Positions 1-11,539 of a stretch of 64,000 nt of DNA are shown here, piece by piece. The notes beneath the pieces are model-generated. The model saw only the letters and a list, made by a program, of their open reading frames with translations. It had not been told where the DNA came from and did no database searches. The stretch is from NCBI GenBank assembly GCA_023213395.1, contig CM041465.1, positions 189,355,741-189,419,740 on the forward strand, given 5' to 3'. The stretch is from Cycas panzhihuaensis (taxonomy: Eukaryota; Cycadophyta). The translations under genes and the position numbers were made by a program. Position 1 is the stretch's first letter. Every line of letters starts with the position of its first letter.

Positions 1-720
1 CGAATCTGATTAAGAGCTATTTGTTCCTTTTCCATTTTAAAGTGTATAGATAAGAGAAGTAAAAGTATTAGCTACTAAAGCATCATTAAGAATTGGAGAA
101 TCACACAGAAAAGCTATCTATGGTTACAGAGTACTATAAATTGAAAAGATCTATGAGAGAGTCCTCGTCCCTTCCTTGTCTCTCACCAACCACTGCCCAG
201 ATTTATCATCGCATCCCAAACAACTAGGTAATAGCTCACGAGAAGCCACGCTAATCTCCGATCTGCATTCACATCCTTTCTTGGCATCCATTGAAACTGA
301 CCCAGGCAGAGAACCCTTCTCGTGCATCCTCCTCGAGCAGCCACAGGTGAAGATCCTAAGATATCCCATCCAGGGTAAGCATCCTGCACCAAAGACTTCG
401 AAGAAAAACCTAGGAAAATAAGGTATTGAGGATCTGACCCTAGCCACCAAATGCTAATGAAAGCCTTTCTCTTATCTCCTAAGACCGGATCAAGGATGAC
501 GAGCTGACACTCCAGGCCATCCAAAGACATCTGCGTGGGCCTAGTCCATTCAACTGACTGACCCCTAGCTAGGAGGCCCCACACCCATAGATCTAGCTGA
601 AGCTTTCATGGAAGATTGAGAGATTATAATTGCCAAAATGCCCTGACAGAAACCCTAGCAGTGCCCAAATTCTTCCACCCAGTAGCTTCTAAAATGTCTT
701 TCTGAGTGGATATTACTTAT
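1..720. other. CpG-retaining segment of unknown origin
   Basis: This stretch is richer in G+C than the rest and keeps many CpG dinucleotides (for example in CTCGAG, TTCGAA, CACGCT, ATCGCA, ACCGGA and GACGAG), while CpG is scarce in the following 60 kb. It shows no retrotransposon domain, LTR boundary or primer site. Overlapping open frames of 80-130 codons lie on both strands at about 151-584, as expected of GC-richer DNA with few stops; none resembles a protein I know. It may be the edge of a host transcription unit or a young, little-methylated insertion. The composition contrast is seen; the interpretation is inferred. Confidence 0.4.
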
Positions 721-793
721 ATGTAAATGAACATTATTTTAAGAAGTTAGTGAGTTAATGATGTTGGTGGTGATTTGAAGATGAAGATTTCCA

Positions 794-1318
794 TATAAAA
801 ATTTAGAATTTTAGTCTAATACCATATTAGAATGTACTTACAATATATAACAGAAATATATTAAAAATATATAATGAATTATATATCATGAGGAATATTT
901 ATATAAATCATATATTCTATAATCAACATATAAAGAAATAACATAAAGATAAAGTTATAATGAATAATAAACATACAATAAGCATAACCATAAGAACCAA
1001 TAGATTTATATATAGAAAACTTAGTAGGGAAAAAATAATGGGAGAAAGTTGGAGTTAGGAGCTTTTCTTAATGATATGAAATAATTACATTCCCAAGTCA
1101 ATCTTTCTATCTCAAGTTATCATTGGCATATGTATATATTTATAGATATGTCACCTCATGAATAACCTATAATATTTTGAGTTACTTTATCATACAACAT
1201 AATGTTTACATGAATAATCATGTATATCACATCTCTTAATACTTATGATAAGTGAGATTTTATGTGGGTTTATAACCTTATATTAAATATTAGACATATA
1301 AAAGTATCGCATATTACA
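794..1318 (-). repeat. 3' LTR of element B
   Basis: This aligns along its length with 10707-11241: the shared ATACCATAT-AGAATGTACT block, the 'CTCTTAATACTT' region, and the end TATCGCATATTACA against TATCACATATTTTA. On the minus strand it begins TGTAATATGC directly after the polypurine tract, which identifies it as the 3' LTR. The exact left edge is uncertain by a few bases. Confidence 0.6.
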
Positions 1319-1330
1319 ATAACCCCCTTT
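1319..1330 (-). other. Polypurine tract of element B
   Basis: The plus strand reads ATAACCCCCTTT, that is AAAGGGGGTTAT on the element strand, immediately upstream of the 3' LTR. It would prime plus-strand DNA synthesis in this family. Confidence 0.6.
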
Positions 1331-1351
1331 AATGTTTAATGTCTTCAAATC

Positions 1352-1740
1352 TATTGGAGAGAGGGTTACATTTAGAATTCACATAATCATAAAAAATAAT
1401 AGCAATATACAATCACAAATTTTCACTATATATGATAGGTGGAAAATTCCCTACTAGGGATAAAAACCACCTTCTAAATAAATAAATATTATTATAATAA
1501 AGAAAATGATACAATGGAGATGGTTGAGGATTTTATCTTCTCTCTACATATTCAACTAGCCTACCCTATGTAACTTGGCTAACCCAACCTCTTGAAATGT
1601 AGGAAATATTCCATAATAAAGAAGATAGGAGTTTATTAAAATGGACAGTTTATCCATTTCATTGAAGTTTTTGTAATATAATATTGACTTTAATATAATT
1701 ACATTACACATAAGTTTATATTAGATAAATATTTCTAACA
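1352..1740 (-). repeat. 3' LTR of element A
   Basis: It matches 8229-8615. On the plus strand it runs from TATTGGAG (the other copy has TGTTAGAG) to ATTTCTAACA, so the original ends were the short inverted repeat TGTTAGA/TCTAACA. It is preceded by AAATC, the target duplication. The polypurine tract TTAAAGGGAAA lies next to it at 1741-1751. Confidence 0.92.
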
Positions 1741-1751
1741 TTTCCCTTTAA
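1741..1751 (-). other. Polypurine tract of element A
   Basis: The element strand reads TTAAAGGGAAA directly before the TGTTAGAAAT start of the 3' LTR. A separate long pyrimidine-rich stretch (GAA-type repeats on the plus strand, about 1768-1830) lies just upstream in the element. Confidence 0.75.
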
Positions 1752-1889
1752 TGTTAACTTTTGTACAATAGAAGATATACAGAAGATAGAGAAGAAGAAA
1801 GAAGAAGAGGATAAGGAAGATGATGAAGGCTTCAACATGGTAATCCCTCTTTGATGAAGACTTCATTAATCTTTAACAATTCTCGTAGC

Positions 1890-3450
1890 TTTACAAACTT
1901 GACTTCAGTTAATGGCTTGGTTAGAATACTAGTAATTTATAAATATATATGACAATAAAATAAATTAATAATATTATCATTTATAAGATTACGAATAAAA
2001 TACTAATGTAATTCTATATACTTAGTTATAAAATGTATAACAGGATTAGTAGCTATAGATATTGCACCTTAATTCTCAACATTAATTTGAATAGAAGAGT
2101 TAAGAAATAAACCAAGTTTACTTAATAAAGATTTAATCTAGAGTGATTATTTACTAGCTTTAACCAATGCTCAATATTTAGCTTCTATTGATGATAATGC
2201 TAATGATTGCATCTTCTTTCTAGATCATATAATTATAGAAGAGTCAAGAAATAAAACATAACTAGCTATGGATTTTTGATCATTGAAGTCTCCTCTCCAG
2301 TTTGAATCTATATAAGCTATTAAATTAAGGTTAGTATTATAAAAATTATAGGTTAGACCATGATAAATTATACCTTAAAGATATCTTAGAAAACATTTTG
2401 CTGATTTCTAATGAAACTCATGGGATTTTTGCATATACCTAAAACATAAGGCAATAGTAAAAGAGATATCTAAGTGAGTATGGGTTAAGTAAAGAAGTCT
2501 ACCTATTAATTGATGATATAAAATAGAATTATAAGATGGAGATTGGCAATTAGTTGTTAATTTCATACCTAATTATAAAGGAGTAGGGGTTGGCTTTATA
2601 TTTTTTATATTGAATCATTTTATTAAGTCAATACTATATTTAGGTTGAAAAATAATCATTTTTTATTCTGATGGATAAATTTGTAGGCCTAGAAAATAAT
2701 ATAAAAGCTTAAGTCTGTCATTTCAAATTTACTTATTATAACTAATTTTAACTAATGAATATGAGAAAGTAATGATCTAATTATTATACTATCATTAATA
2801 TAAAGGATTAAAATGATAATATTATTATTTTCTCATTTGAAATAAAGGTTAGGATCACTAACATATTTAATGCATATATTTTAAAGAAGATAATTATCAA
2901 TCTTAATATACCAAACCCTAAGAGTTTATTTAAGGTCATATAATAACTTTTAAGGTTTGTAAACAAGATTAGGATTAGATATAAAACTAAGTAGTTAAGA
3001 TATATATATTTATTCTTTAAGATCACCATTTAAAAAGGTACTTTTTACATCTATTTGATGTATTTAGGAGCTAAACTTAGCTACAAGAGCAATGATAGTT
3101 TTGACTGTGTTTATTTTCGTAATAGGAGTAAAGGTTTTAACATAATAAAAATGTCAACTTAATAAAAACCTTTGGCCACTAAATGAGCCTTATATTTTTT
3201 TATTGCTTCTTTTAAATTATATTTTGTTCGATAACCCATTTGTAGTTTACCAGATTCTTGCTAGGAGATAATAGTACTAATTCCCAAGATTAATTTTTAT
3301 AAAGAGTAGCATATTAACCTTGCATAACTTATTTCCATACAGGATTATGACATGATCCTCTATAGGCTTTAGGGTCATTAGAGGCCATTACTTTGGCCAT
3401 TAATATAAAACTAACTTGTAGTTTTTATGATCTAGTTCTTCTGATATCTA
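1890..3450 (-). pseudogene. Element A reverse transcriptase and RNase H (decayed)
   Basis: On the minus strand the copia RT start is readable near 3400-3200 (remnants of the segment with WELV and KWV motifs). The RNase H is clear at about 2290-2130, with the family pattern ALSSIEAKY after a DSNWRGD motif. The last conserved copia block, with IHFITKYIELHYIFVR, is near 2050-1980, and a LTKPL-like end near 1910. In a live element this would copy the RNA into DNA and remove the RNA strand inside the virus-like particle. Stops and several frameshifts interrupt every part, and the RT palm with the YVDD motif is not clearly readable. Confidence 0.8.
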
Positions 3451-3699
3451 ATGGATCACCAACATCAAAATCAACAGTCAAAAAGGTTTCTTGAGCCCAA
3501 ACTAGCTATCTGTTTCTTAAAGAATCAAAAGTAGAAGGTTGATTAGAAAAATTTAATTGATTAGAAGTAAATGGTTGATTGGATTGATTAGACATATTAG
3601 ATTCACTTAAGGTCTAGTTCTAGACTTATGAAGATAAGCTATCAATTACTTCATTGTCCGTGTGTATATGTGAAGGCTATTTTGGATAAGTATTAGTTA

Positions 3700-5020
3700 A
3701 TAAGTTCTCGATAGGAAGTTCTATAAGATTTATTTTTGATGAAGTGCTTTCTTCATCAAAAATAATATCACGTAAAATTGAGATTTTATGTGTGATAGGA
3801 TCTAATAATCTATAAGTTTTACTTTCTTCATTATAGCCAACAAAGATAAATTTAGCACTTTTAGGATTAAGTTTGTTTTATTTTTCCTCAAGAATTTATC
3901 CCCAAGCAATATTTCCAAATACTTTATGATGTTTTACATATGGTCTTCAACCAAATTACTTTTGTTATCATATCATATTTTATAGGGATTTACTTGGTAA
4001 GTGCTTTAATAAATAGTTGGAATAGGCTATTACCTTAGCTCATAACTTAAGATCAAGACCTTTTGTATGTATCATGCATCTAGTCACTTCAACAAGAGTA
4101 CATTTTTTATGTTCTACAATAACATTCTATTGAGGAGTATAGGTAACTAAATGTTGAAATCTAATTCTGTGCTTTTTAAAATATGAAGTAAATTTATTGC
4201 TTAGATACTCTTTATCACTATCAGATCTAAAGATTTTAGTTTTGGAGTTAGATTAGTTTTTAACTAATGTTTTAAATTTAACAAATATGTTAAATAGTTT
4301 ACTTCTAGTCTTGAGCATATATACCCAATATTTCCTAGAGAAGTCATTAATAAAAATGACAAAATATTTGCTTCTAGAGTATGATGGTACTTGGAAGAGG
4401 CCACAAGTATCTAAGTAAATAAGTTTAAGTGAAAGTTTTTCTCAAAATGATGTTTGATATAGAAAAAAATCCATGTCTTACTTACCTATTACATAGGCGT
4501 CGTAAACACCATATATAGTAGATAGGCGAGGATGTCTAAATATCATATCATGCTTATTTAAATCTCATAATTTACCATAACTTATATGGCCAAACTATGC
4601 ATGCTATCATTTGTTGACTAGGTTAGATTTAGCTATGAAGGCACTACAAAATTTTGTTTTAAATTGATTTAGATTTCGTAAACTATATAGACTTATTTCA
4701 TGATCAACAACTCTTGAAGTAATAGTTATGAATTTGTTAAGAGATTGTTTGATAACGAATTTATCTTTCCAGAATTTGATAATTAGGTTTTTCTGACAGA
4801 TTTGATAGATTGATAAGAGATTAGGTAACGGTCCTAAAACATAAAATACATCATGAATTAAACCATCTTTTAAGGTAATATATCCTATACCTTTGACTTT
4901 CAATTAAGATCCACTTCTGAATAAGATTTCCTCTTCGAAATTAAGATCAAAGTAACAAGAAGTTAGATATTCTTGGTGAGCTATCATATGATAGGATATA
5001 CTAGAATCTAAAATCTATAA
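3700..5020 (-). pseudogene. Element A protease, GAG-pre-integrase and integrase (decayed)
   Basis: Reading down the minus strand, ILDSSISYHM at about 5010-4975 is the copia aspartic protease site, with the usual DSG/DSA changed to DSS. A block with VKGIGYITL and DVFYVLG follows at 4607-4903, the only long open stretch (98 codons). The integrase core is at about 4410-4060: FINDFSRKYWVY holds the second catalytic Asp region and RSDSDKEY the DNGGEF-type block. The C-terminal GYNEESKTYRLLDP and IIFDEE motifs are near 3840-3740. Integration would need this enzyme; here stops and frame changes inactivate it. Confidence 0.85.
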
Positions 5021-5079
5021 TAGTGGTTTTGATGCAGGTCTCAAAAGTGTTCATGTAGTACTAGTTAAGGAATGATTAG

Positions 5080-6067
5080 AATTATGGGATCATGATTAGA
5101 TCCCCTTAGAAGTTTTTTAGGATTCAAAAGTAATTCTATTCTTAAATATGTCAATTATATGCCCCTTTCTATAATAGTAGGCACAACTAATATTCTGATT
5201 AAGATTAGAATTGGAAGCATTTTATTTTTGGAATGGTGGTTTAGAAGTATTATGGCTTTTTAGTGATCTAGAGTACTTAGAATTTTGATTGAAGTTGTTT
5301 GAAAGGGAGCCTTTATGAGGTTTCTAGGATTTGGGATGACTATTATGATGATTCTGATGATTATTTTTATTTTTATATTTGTTTAGGGGCTTAGATTTAG
5401 AAAAGAGAGTGTGTGAATGATCTCGTAGTTTTTCAATTTATATTAGCATTATTTAGTATTCAATCAGTTGATTTATTAATTAATTGAAGGTTATTGAAGG
5501 ATATCCTACTTGTTGCCTAGTAGCTTTGAAAAGATTGAAGTGTTTAGGAAGTTTAGTAATCGTAAGACAGATGAATGTATCATCATATTTTATATGTGTC
5601 ATAGTTATAACTTTGTCACCTTCTTTTGTTGTAGATTTTATACAATCTCCTAAATCTCTGTTGATAACTTAAAGTTTTGGTAAGAAATCTTCAACTTTAA
5701 AGAAATTATCATAATTTAAATTGTGAATTTGTTATTCAAACACTACTAGTTTTTGTGCATCAACCTTATCATATTTTTCTTTAAGTGTATTCTAGATAGT
5801 GGCAAGATCATCTATTTTAGGGAACTGTTGACTTATATCTAGTGAGAGAGAGGTTAGGATGGTGCCAAGTGCTCCATCATAATTCATCAGATAAACCATA
5901 TAGGCTTTTAATAAAGTGTCTATTAGTTTTGTGAATTCTCCTATGATATATCACCAAGTCTTTTGTTGATTTAGATGATGGAATATGCAAACTTTCTAGT
6001 CAAGATAATTTTAGCATGTTAAAGCTAGAATTGAAGGATATGAGATTGTTCCATTCATAAGTGCCAT
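5080..6067 (-). pseudogene. Element A gag (decayed)
   Basis: The likely start is the ATG at 6067 (minus), giving MALMNGTISYPS. It is followed by a copia gag of the UBN2 type that contains a KIDDLATIWNTLKEKYD stretch near 5800. A zinc knuckle is recognisable near 5190-5140 as CAYYYRKGHIIDIF, where two of the Cys/Cys positions of C-x2-C-x4-H-x4-C have become Tyr and Phe, as a decaying TGT or TGC would. Gag would form the virus-like particle. In-frame stops are present. Confidence 0.82.
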
Positions 6068-8217
6068 TTTAGGAATGAAACCAATCACTAGATATCCTCT
6101 TTTAATGGAAAGAAATAAAATGATAAGGGAACAAAAAGGTGAAAACAAAAATATTAAGCTACAGTTGAATATAATCATAACATTTACATTTCAAAAATTA
6201 AAGAAAATTAATACTAATTAAATATAAATAGCATGTGAAGAAATGAGTAGGATTAGAAACCTTATTATACATAAAAAAGGTGTAATTTTAATCATACATT
6301 TACTTTGAATTAAAAAAATATCATTGGTAAGTATGCATATATAAATGTAAATATATAATCAACTTTTGTAAGGAAATGGACCCTTTAACATATTAAAAAT
6401 TGATTACAATAATTAAGAAATATAAATTTAAAAATACATTTGAAGAATTACATTAAATATGTGAGCATTTATATACTTTTAATATTATTTTTATAAAAAA
6501 CTAATAAAATAATGGTTTAATTGATTGATTAGTAACTTACAAATTATTAAAAGATATGCAAGAAATGATGTGATTAATTAGTAAATTTAATAAATAATTG
6601 AATGTATATTACATTAAAGTAATACTATTAAAAACTATAGAAAACATTATAAGTTAAAGTCACATATCTAAACTACCTAATTGTGATAGAAGACTTAATT
6701 TTGAGTGAGATTTTACACATTAAAATGGAATCCAAATTACTTGAATTACCAATCAAAATGTCTGCATCTTAAATTCAATTCTCATCTTCTAGAATTGAAT
6801 TTTGACTCTATATAAAAACGTTTTGGTCAAAATTATATAAGTACCCCGATTATAAAATAAGAGGGGGTGAAAAGTAGGGGTTAATCCACTTTTAGAATTA
6901 GATTAGGATCATATGGAGGGGCTAATATGACGAGAGGACTAGCATGAAGGGGGTTATCAAACCCGAAAAAGGATTCCAATCTAGTTTAATTGAATTAAAA
7001 CATTAGACAAAAATGAATAAATAAAATAAAATAAAATATAAAAATGGGTGGATCTGAAAATCAAATAATACATATTTAATCTTTTTATACCTTGTAAAAT
7101 AGGATGAAAGGGATTTTAATTCTTTTTCATATCCATAAGGATTATTTACCTTAATATTTAGGGTTTTAAATAGATTTTAGATAAAAGGATTTTGATTGCA
7201 GGTGGCGACTGGCTCAACCTCTTCATTTTGCCCTCTGGTCATGGCATGGGTGAGCTCCTCTTCACTTCTTATCTCCATTAATGAGGTCTTAAATGACTTA
7301 GTTTTTCTATTTACATCTCTACATTATGAGAAAATGTGGCAGGTTTCTCCTCTTTTGTCTACATTCTTCCCTTTTCTTTGCTTAAATTTGAGAGGATGGT
7401 ATTGATGGCAACTATGAGGTTGGGCTTCTAGTTTAGCTTTAATTTCTTCATATACTAGATGGCTAAAGATTCTATCTCTATTAATGGTGTCTTTGAGTTT
7501 TCTTTAATGACAATCTTCATGGTCTTTTGCATTAGCTGGTCTTCTTTATCTCTATCAACATTAGAGATTTGATTGAGGGAGAAAGGGTTTACTACTCTTC
7601 ACACTTTAAATTTTCTATCAATTAAAATCCTTTAAAGAAGTCTACTTATTGTATGATAATATATAACTACATATTTGTAACATGGGTGAATTTGGTGTGA
7701 AGACTGCATATTTGTAACAGTGACAACTTTGGCATGAAGACTACGTAACCTCCGGTTGTTATTCAGCTATATGAGATGGCTTGATTCAAGTTCCTTTATA
7801 TCTATTTACCTCCAATTTAGTTTGATAGTGGATGCAGAGACTTTTGTTAATATCTTAGATTGTCTGGCATTTTCTTGGAGCCAAAAGACTCAATGGTAGC
7901 CCTTGATTTCTTGCATTGTATTTTGGATATTTTGATGTTGTGTAGACCATAAAGACTATTCAATTTTTGTATATATTGGTCTTGTCCATAACCTAAAGGT
8001 TGTATTATTTCTATATATGTTAGTCCTATACAGACCCTAAAGACTATACTATTTTCTTTACATAATAATATAATTTCCTGAGTACTTTTAATTTCAAAAA
8101 TACATATGATTTGGCTCTATTTTTTTGCTTTAGAAATCTTTTTAAAAAAGGAACTTGTATGAAAGGTTTATTTGATAAACCTGTTATTAATGTCTTAAAC
8201 ATACCTGAGATACCCTA
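6068..8217 (-). other. Long leader of element A
   Basis: About 2.1 kb separate the primer site from the gag ATG, far more than the few hundred bases common in copia elements. I recognise no domain on either strand. A 69-codon open frame on the plus strand (7196-7405) is antisense to the element and without similarity that I know. The stretch could hold an untranslated intron, an old insertion or added host DNA; the sequence does not decide. Confidence 0.6.
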
Positions 8218-8228
8218 CTATGATACCG
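8218..8228 (-). other. Primer binding site of element A
   Basis: The minus strand reads CGGTATCATAG next to the 5' LTR end; the initiator Met tRNA complement is TGGTATCAGAG, so there are two mismatches. Confidence 0.65.
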
Positions 8229-8615
8229 TGTTAGAGAGAGGGTTACATTTAGAATTCATATAATCATAAAAAATAATAGCAATACATAATCACAAATCTA
8301 CACTAGATATGACAGGTGGAAAACCCCCTACTAGGGATAAAATACTATCTCTTAAATAAGTAAATATTATTATAATAAAGAAGATGTTATAATAGAGATA
8401 GTTGAGGATCTCATCCTCTCTCTACATATTCATCCATCCTACCCTACATAACTTGGTCAACCTAACCTCCTGGAATGTAGAAAAGATTCCATAATAAAGA
8501 TAAGAGTTCATTAAAATTGATGGCTTATCCATTTCACCAAACTTTTTATAATATAATGTTGACTTTAATATAATTACATTATATATAAGTTAATATTAGG
8601 TAAATATTTCTAACA
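8229..8615 (-). repeat. 5' LTR of element A
   Basis: This is the partner of 1352-1740, with intact ends TGTTAGAG and TTTCTAACA and the second AAATC duplication just after it (8616-8620). Confidence 0.92.
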
Positions 8616-8620
8616 AAATC

Positions 8621-10695
8621 TTCAAGTCATCCTTGGTCTTCATGTTTTTATTATATGTTAAAATTTGTAAACTTATAACAAGTTATATTAATATGAATTA
8701 AGGTGTATCACTTATAACTTATAAATATATTAATATCATACTTGTATCCTATATGAAATTATCTTGTAACTATATATAGTAATCTATGATCATCAATAAC
8801 TAACTATGAACAACCACCTATAAAAAACATAAACCAATTATCAATCAACCGAATGACCAACTTTAATTTTATGACTTTTAACTTGTCATATTTATATGAA
8901 ATTTTATCCTTGATAACTTCAGAGCTTTAATTATAAAGTTATGATCAATCATCAACACTGTTAATCTATCATTTGAATAATCTCATGAATAAAATTAATT
9001 ATTGATATCCATATAAAACAATAACCTTCTACCAAAATACATGGGTAACCAACTACTATAATCACTAGTTCTCTAAGATATCATTTTATATACATGGTTC
9101 ATTAACAAATATAAATAATATAAATAATGTTTTTATAAGAGTAGCATAAAATTTCTCATATCTTGTATATAAAAATAACAACACAATTTGTGTGTTATAC
9201 AAGAGTAGCCCCATTTATCTTGTCTCTTCTATACTAGCAAATAACTTGTGTGCTACCTTCATTGATGCTTTTGTATACTTGTAACTTTTTTTTGCGACTG
9301 ATAAATATCATTAGTAATAATAAATCAATAATTGAAATATACTAACTCTAAGAATAAGACATACTACTTGACCAAGTTAAGTTAGTTATAATAAGGTAAT
9401 TGAAGTAGATATATTCGCATACCTCTTATTATATATAAAAAGTCAAATTTCTCACTAATAGATATATTTCTTATATTAGTAAGATAACCTCAATAGTTAA
9501 ATTGGTATGCCAAGTAATTAGTATATGAGTCTTATTTTGTATATATCATAAATATATGGAAAATAACATCAATATTTCAACTACCAACATTCTAATATTA
9601 ACTACAAATAAATTGGGCCCTTTATCAAATATCAAGTGATACCATAAATCATTCAAATAGGTGTGTAATAAACTAGATGATCATTACATTTGATAAGTGT
9701 TATAATCACTTTATCAAATTTATTCAATACTAAGGGGGATTTTTATAATGTTCAACATATATTAAGATACCCATATCAAAGAATAACCCACATTTAAATT
9801 TGTTTATTTAATTTAAACCTTTAAATATCATAAATGAGCCTTTATGTATTTAATTTTAAATAAAACTTCTTTTTTCTTTCATCATCTATCATCAATATCA
9901 TCATTGTGATCTTTGGAGCCTTTAAAAATATAAGAAAATGTCAAAATAGTTCTAAAAAAACCTAAAAAATACATCTTTTCTAAAGTCTAAACTACTTTAC
10001 TTAAATTTACTTATTAAAATCTATATCACCTGACTATAAAATGTCTTACGACCACTTCTTTTAATCATCTTAAAATTCACTTTTCAATACAACTAATAGC
10101 TCAAAAAATGGACTCATTGATAAAATGTTATGATTGAAAAAGTAACAATATACCATAAAAGATTATGCAACTCTTAAGAATTATTTTAGCCTAATTTGTC
10201 ACGTAACATACTCCATGTAACCTGTTGGTTCTTCATGGGGTCTAATGGGTGGACTTCATTAATTATTCTAATTTGATTAAATTCAAATCATCATGTTTAC
10301 TTAATAACATGTACCTCTTTATTTTGCTTCATATTGACTAGTATAATCTTACTACTTATTTTACATACATTTATGGCATATATGGTATTGATATACTTAA
10401 ACTAAATGTTTGCATAAATTAATAAATAACATACCATCAATTTTGTTATATTCATCATGTTGCTTCATTTCCTATACGTGATTTCATCATCTTCATCTTC
10501 CACTAGAGTCTTAATCATATGTCACTAGCATAATTAGGTTTTGGCTCATTAAATTCCTCCTCATACAAGCTCCTATACTGGCTCTATCACTAGCTTATAT
10601 TAGCTCATCAATAGATCCTATAACTGGCTCAACTACTAGATCAATTGGTTCATGTATAAACTTCAATGTATTTCATAATATCTTTCATGATATCA
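8621..10695 (-). other. Internal non-coding region of element B
   Basis: About 2.1 kb of very AT-rich DNA lie between the A insertion and the B primer site. No open frame above 60 codons, gag, protease, RT or integrase motif is visible on either strand. Near 10530-10700 there is a slightly more balanced stretch with repeated ACTAG/TAGCTCA words that could be a leader or gag relic, but I cannot assign it. Confidence 0.5.
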
Positions 10696-10706
10696 CTCTA
10701 ATACCA
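10696..10706 (-). other. Primer binding site of element B
   Basis: The element strand reads TGGTATTAGAG, which is the initiator Met tRNA complement TGGTATCAGAG with one C-to-T change. A second motif, TGGTATCAGAG on the same strand, lies 31 bp inside the LTR at 10727-10737 and is a perfect match. Confidence 0.65.
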
Positions 10707-11241
10707 TCTAAGAATTTAGAAATTTACTCTGATACCATATTGGAATGTACTCATAATACATAATAGAAGTATAACAAATATATGTAATAAAACAAATATA
10801 TCATAAAGAATATGTATATAAATCATGTATTATAAGATCAACGTGTAAAATAATAACATAACCATAAACTAATAATAAACAATGAACATGCGATAAGCAT
10901 AATAAAGCATCATAATAAATAATAAATTTATACTTAAAAAACCTAGTGTGAAAAAATTTATGAGAAAAGGTTGGAGTTGGAAGCTCCTCTTAATGATATC
11001 AAATAATTATATTTCAAAGTCAGTCTTCAATTTTCATGTTCTCTAGTGGTATGTGCATATATTTATAGATATGTTACTCCATGAATAACCTATAATATCT
11101 CTTAACATATTTCATCATCTAGTAGGATGTTTACATGAATACTAGTACATATTATATCTCTTAATACTTTTAGTATGTGAAATTTTATGTGTCTATAACC
11201 TTATTTTAAACATTAGATATATGAAAATATCACATATTTTA
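10707..11241 (-). repeat. 5' LTR of element B
   Basis: It is the partner of 794-1318. The boundary at 10707 follows from similarity to the left copy extending to that point and from the adjoining primer site. Both copies carry the inner primer-site-like motif, so that motif belongs to the LTR as amplified. Confidence 0.6.
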
Positions 11242-11311
11242 TTATTTCTATTATCTTTTCAAGATTAAAAATGAAAATTTTCTCTTATATATATAATTAA
11301 ACATTATAGGG

Positions 11312-11530
11312 GAGAATGTAGGGATAAGTTTTAATTACTTATTATAATGTTAAGTCAAGTGGTGTAGTCCCCCTTCTCTTTCATTATTAAATCATAATCA
11401 TTATTAATATGTGTATTACTCACTTGTTTATGTAATAATTTATTAGTTGACTTAAAGGTTCTCATATTCTATTGGTCTTTTATAAGATTGATATACTTAT
11501 AAGTATGTGATAATTATAATATAATATTTT
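11312..11530 (+). repeat. Possible 3' LTR fragment of a plus-strand copia element
   Basis: A purine run (TATAGGGGAGAA) is followed by TGTAGGGATAAGTTTTAAT, the usual look of a polypurine tract and copia LTR start (TGTTGGGATA...). No second copy lies in the window and no coding part precedes it, so this is a scrap at best. The right edge, where fragment G begins, is not defined. Confidence 0.3.
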
Positions 11531-11539
11531 AGAGATAAT

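Larger units (their letters stand above)
1352..8615 (-). mobile_element. Element A: Ty1/copia LTR retrotransposon nested in B
   Basis: LTRs of 389 and 387 bp (1352-1740, 8229-8615) are flanked by the exact 5-bp target duplication AAATC (1347-1351 and 8616-8620). The element inserted about 20 bp from the polypurine tract of B. On the minus strand the order is LTR, primer site (8218-8228), a 2.1-kb leader, gag, protease, integrase, RT, RNase H, polypurine tract, LTR, which is the copia order. All coding parts carry many stops and frameshifts, so it is defective. Length is 7,264 bp; the extra length over a typical 5-kb copia element is mostly leader. Confidence 0.93.
794..11241 (-). mobile_element. 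Element B: non-coding LTR retrotransposon, split by element A
   Basis: Two related direct repeats of about 525 and 535 bp (794-1318 and 10707-11241) flank the element. Read on the minus strand, the right copy is the 5' LTR followed by a primer site complementary to initiator Met tRNA (10696-10706). The left copy is the 3' LTR preceded by the polypurine tract AAAGGGGGTT. Without nested A the internal part is about 2.1 kb, and I see no gag, protease, integrase or RT motif in it. This fits a large retrotransposon derivative that borrows proteins in trans. No matching target-site duplication was found (flanks TTCCA and TTATT), so the two LTRs may not come from one insertion. Confidence 0.55.

Noticed and set aside
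151-584. Open frames of 81-133 codons on both strands
   Set aside because: Overlapping frames on both strands with no known motif; explained by higher GC content and few stops.
7196-7405. Plus-strand open frame in the A leader
   Set aside because: Short and antisense to the element, with no recognisable similarity; kept only as a remark.
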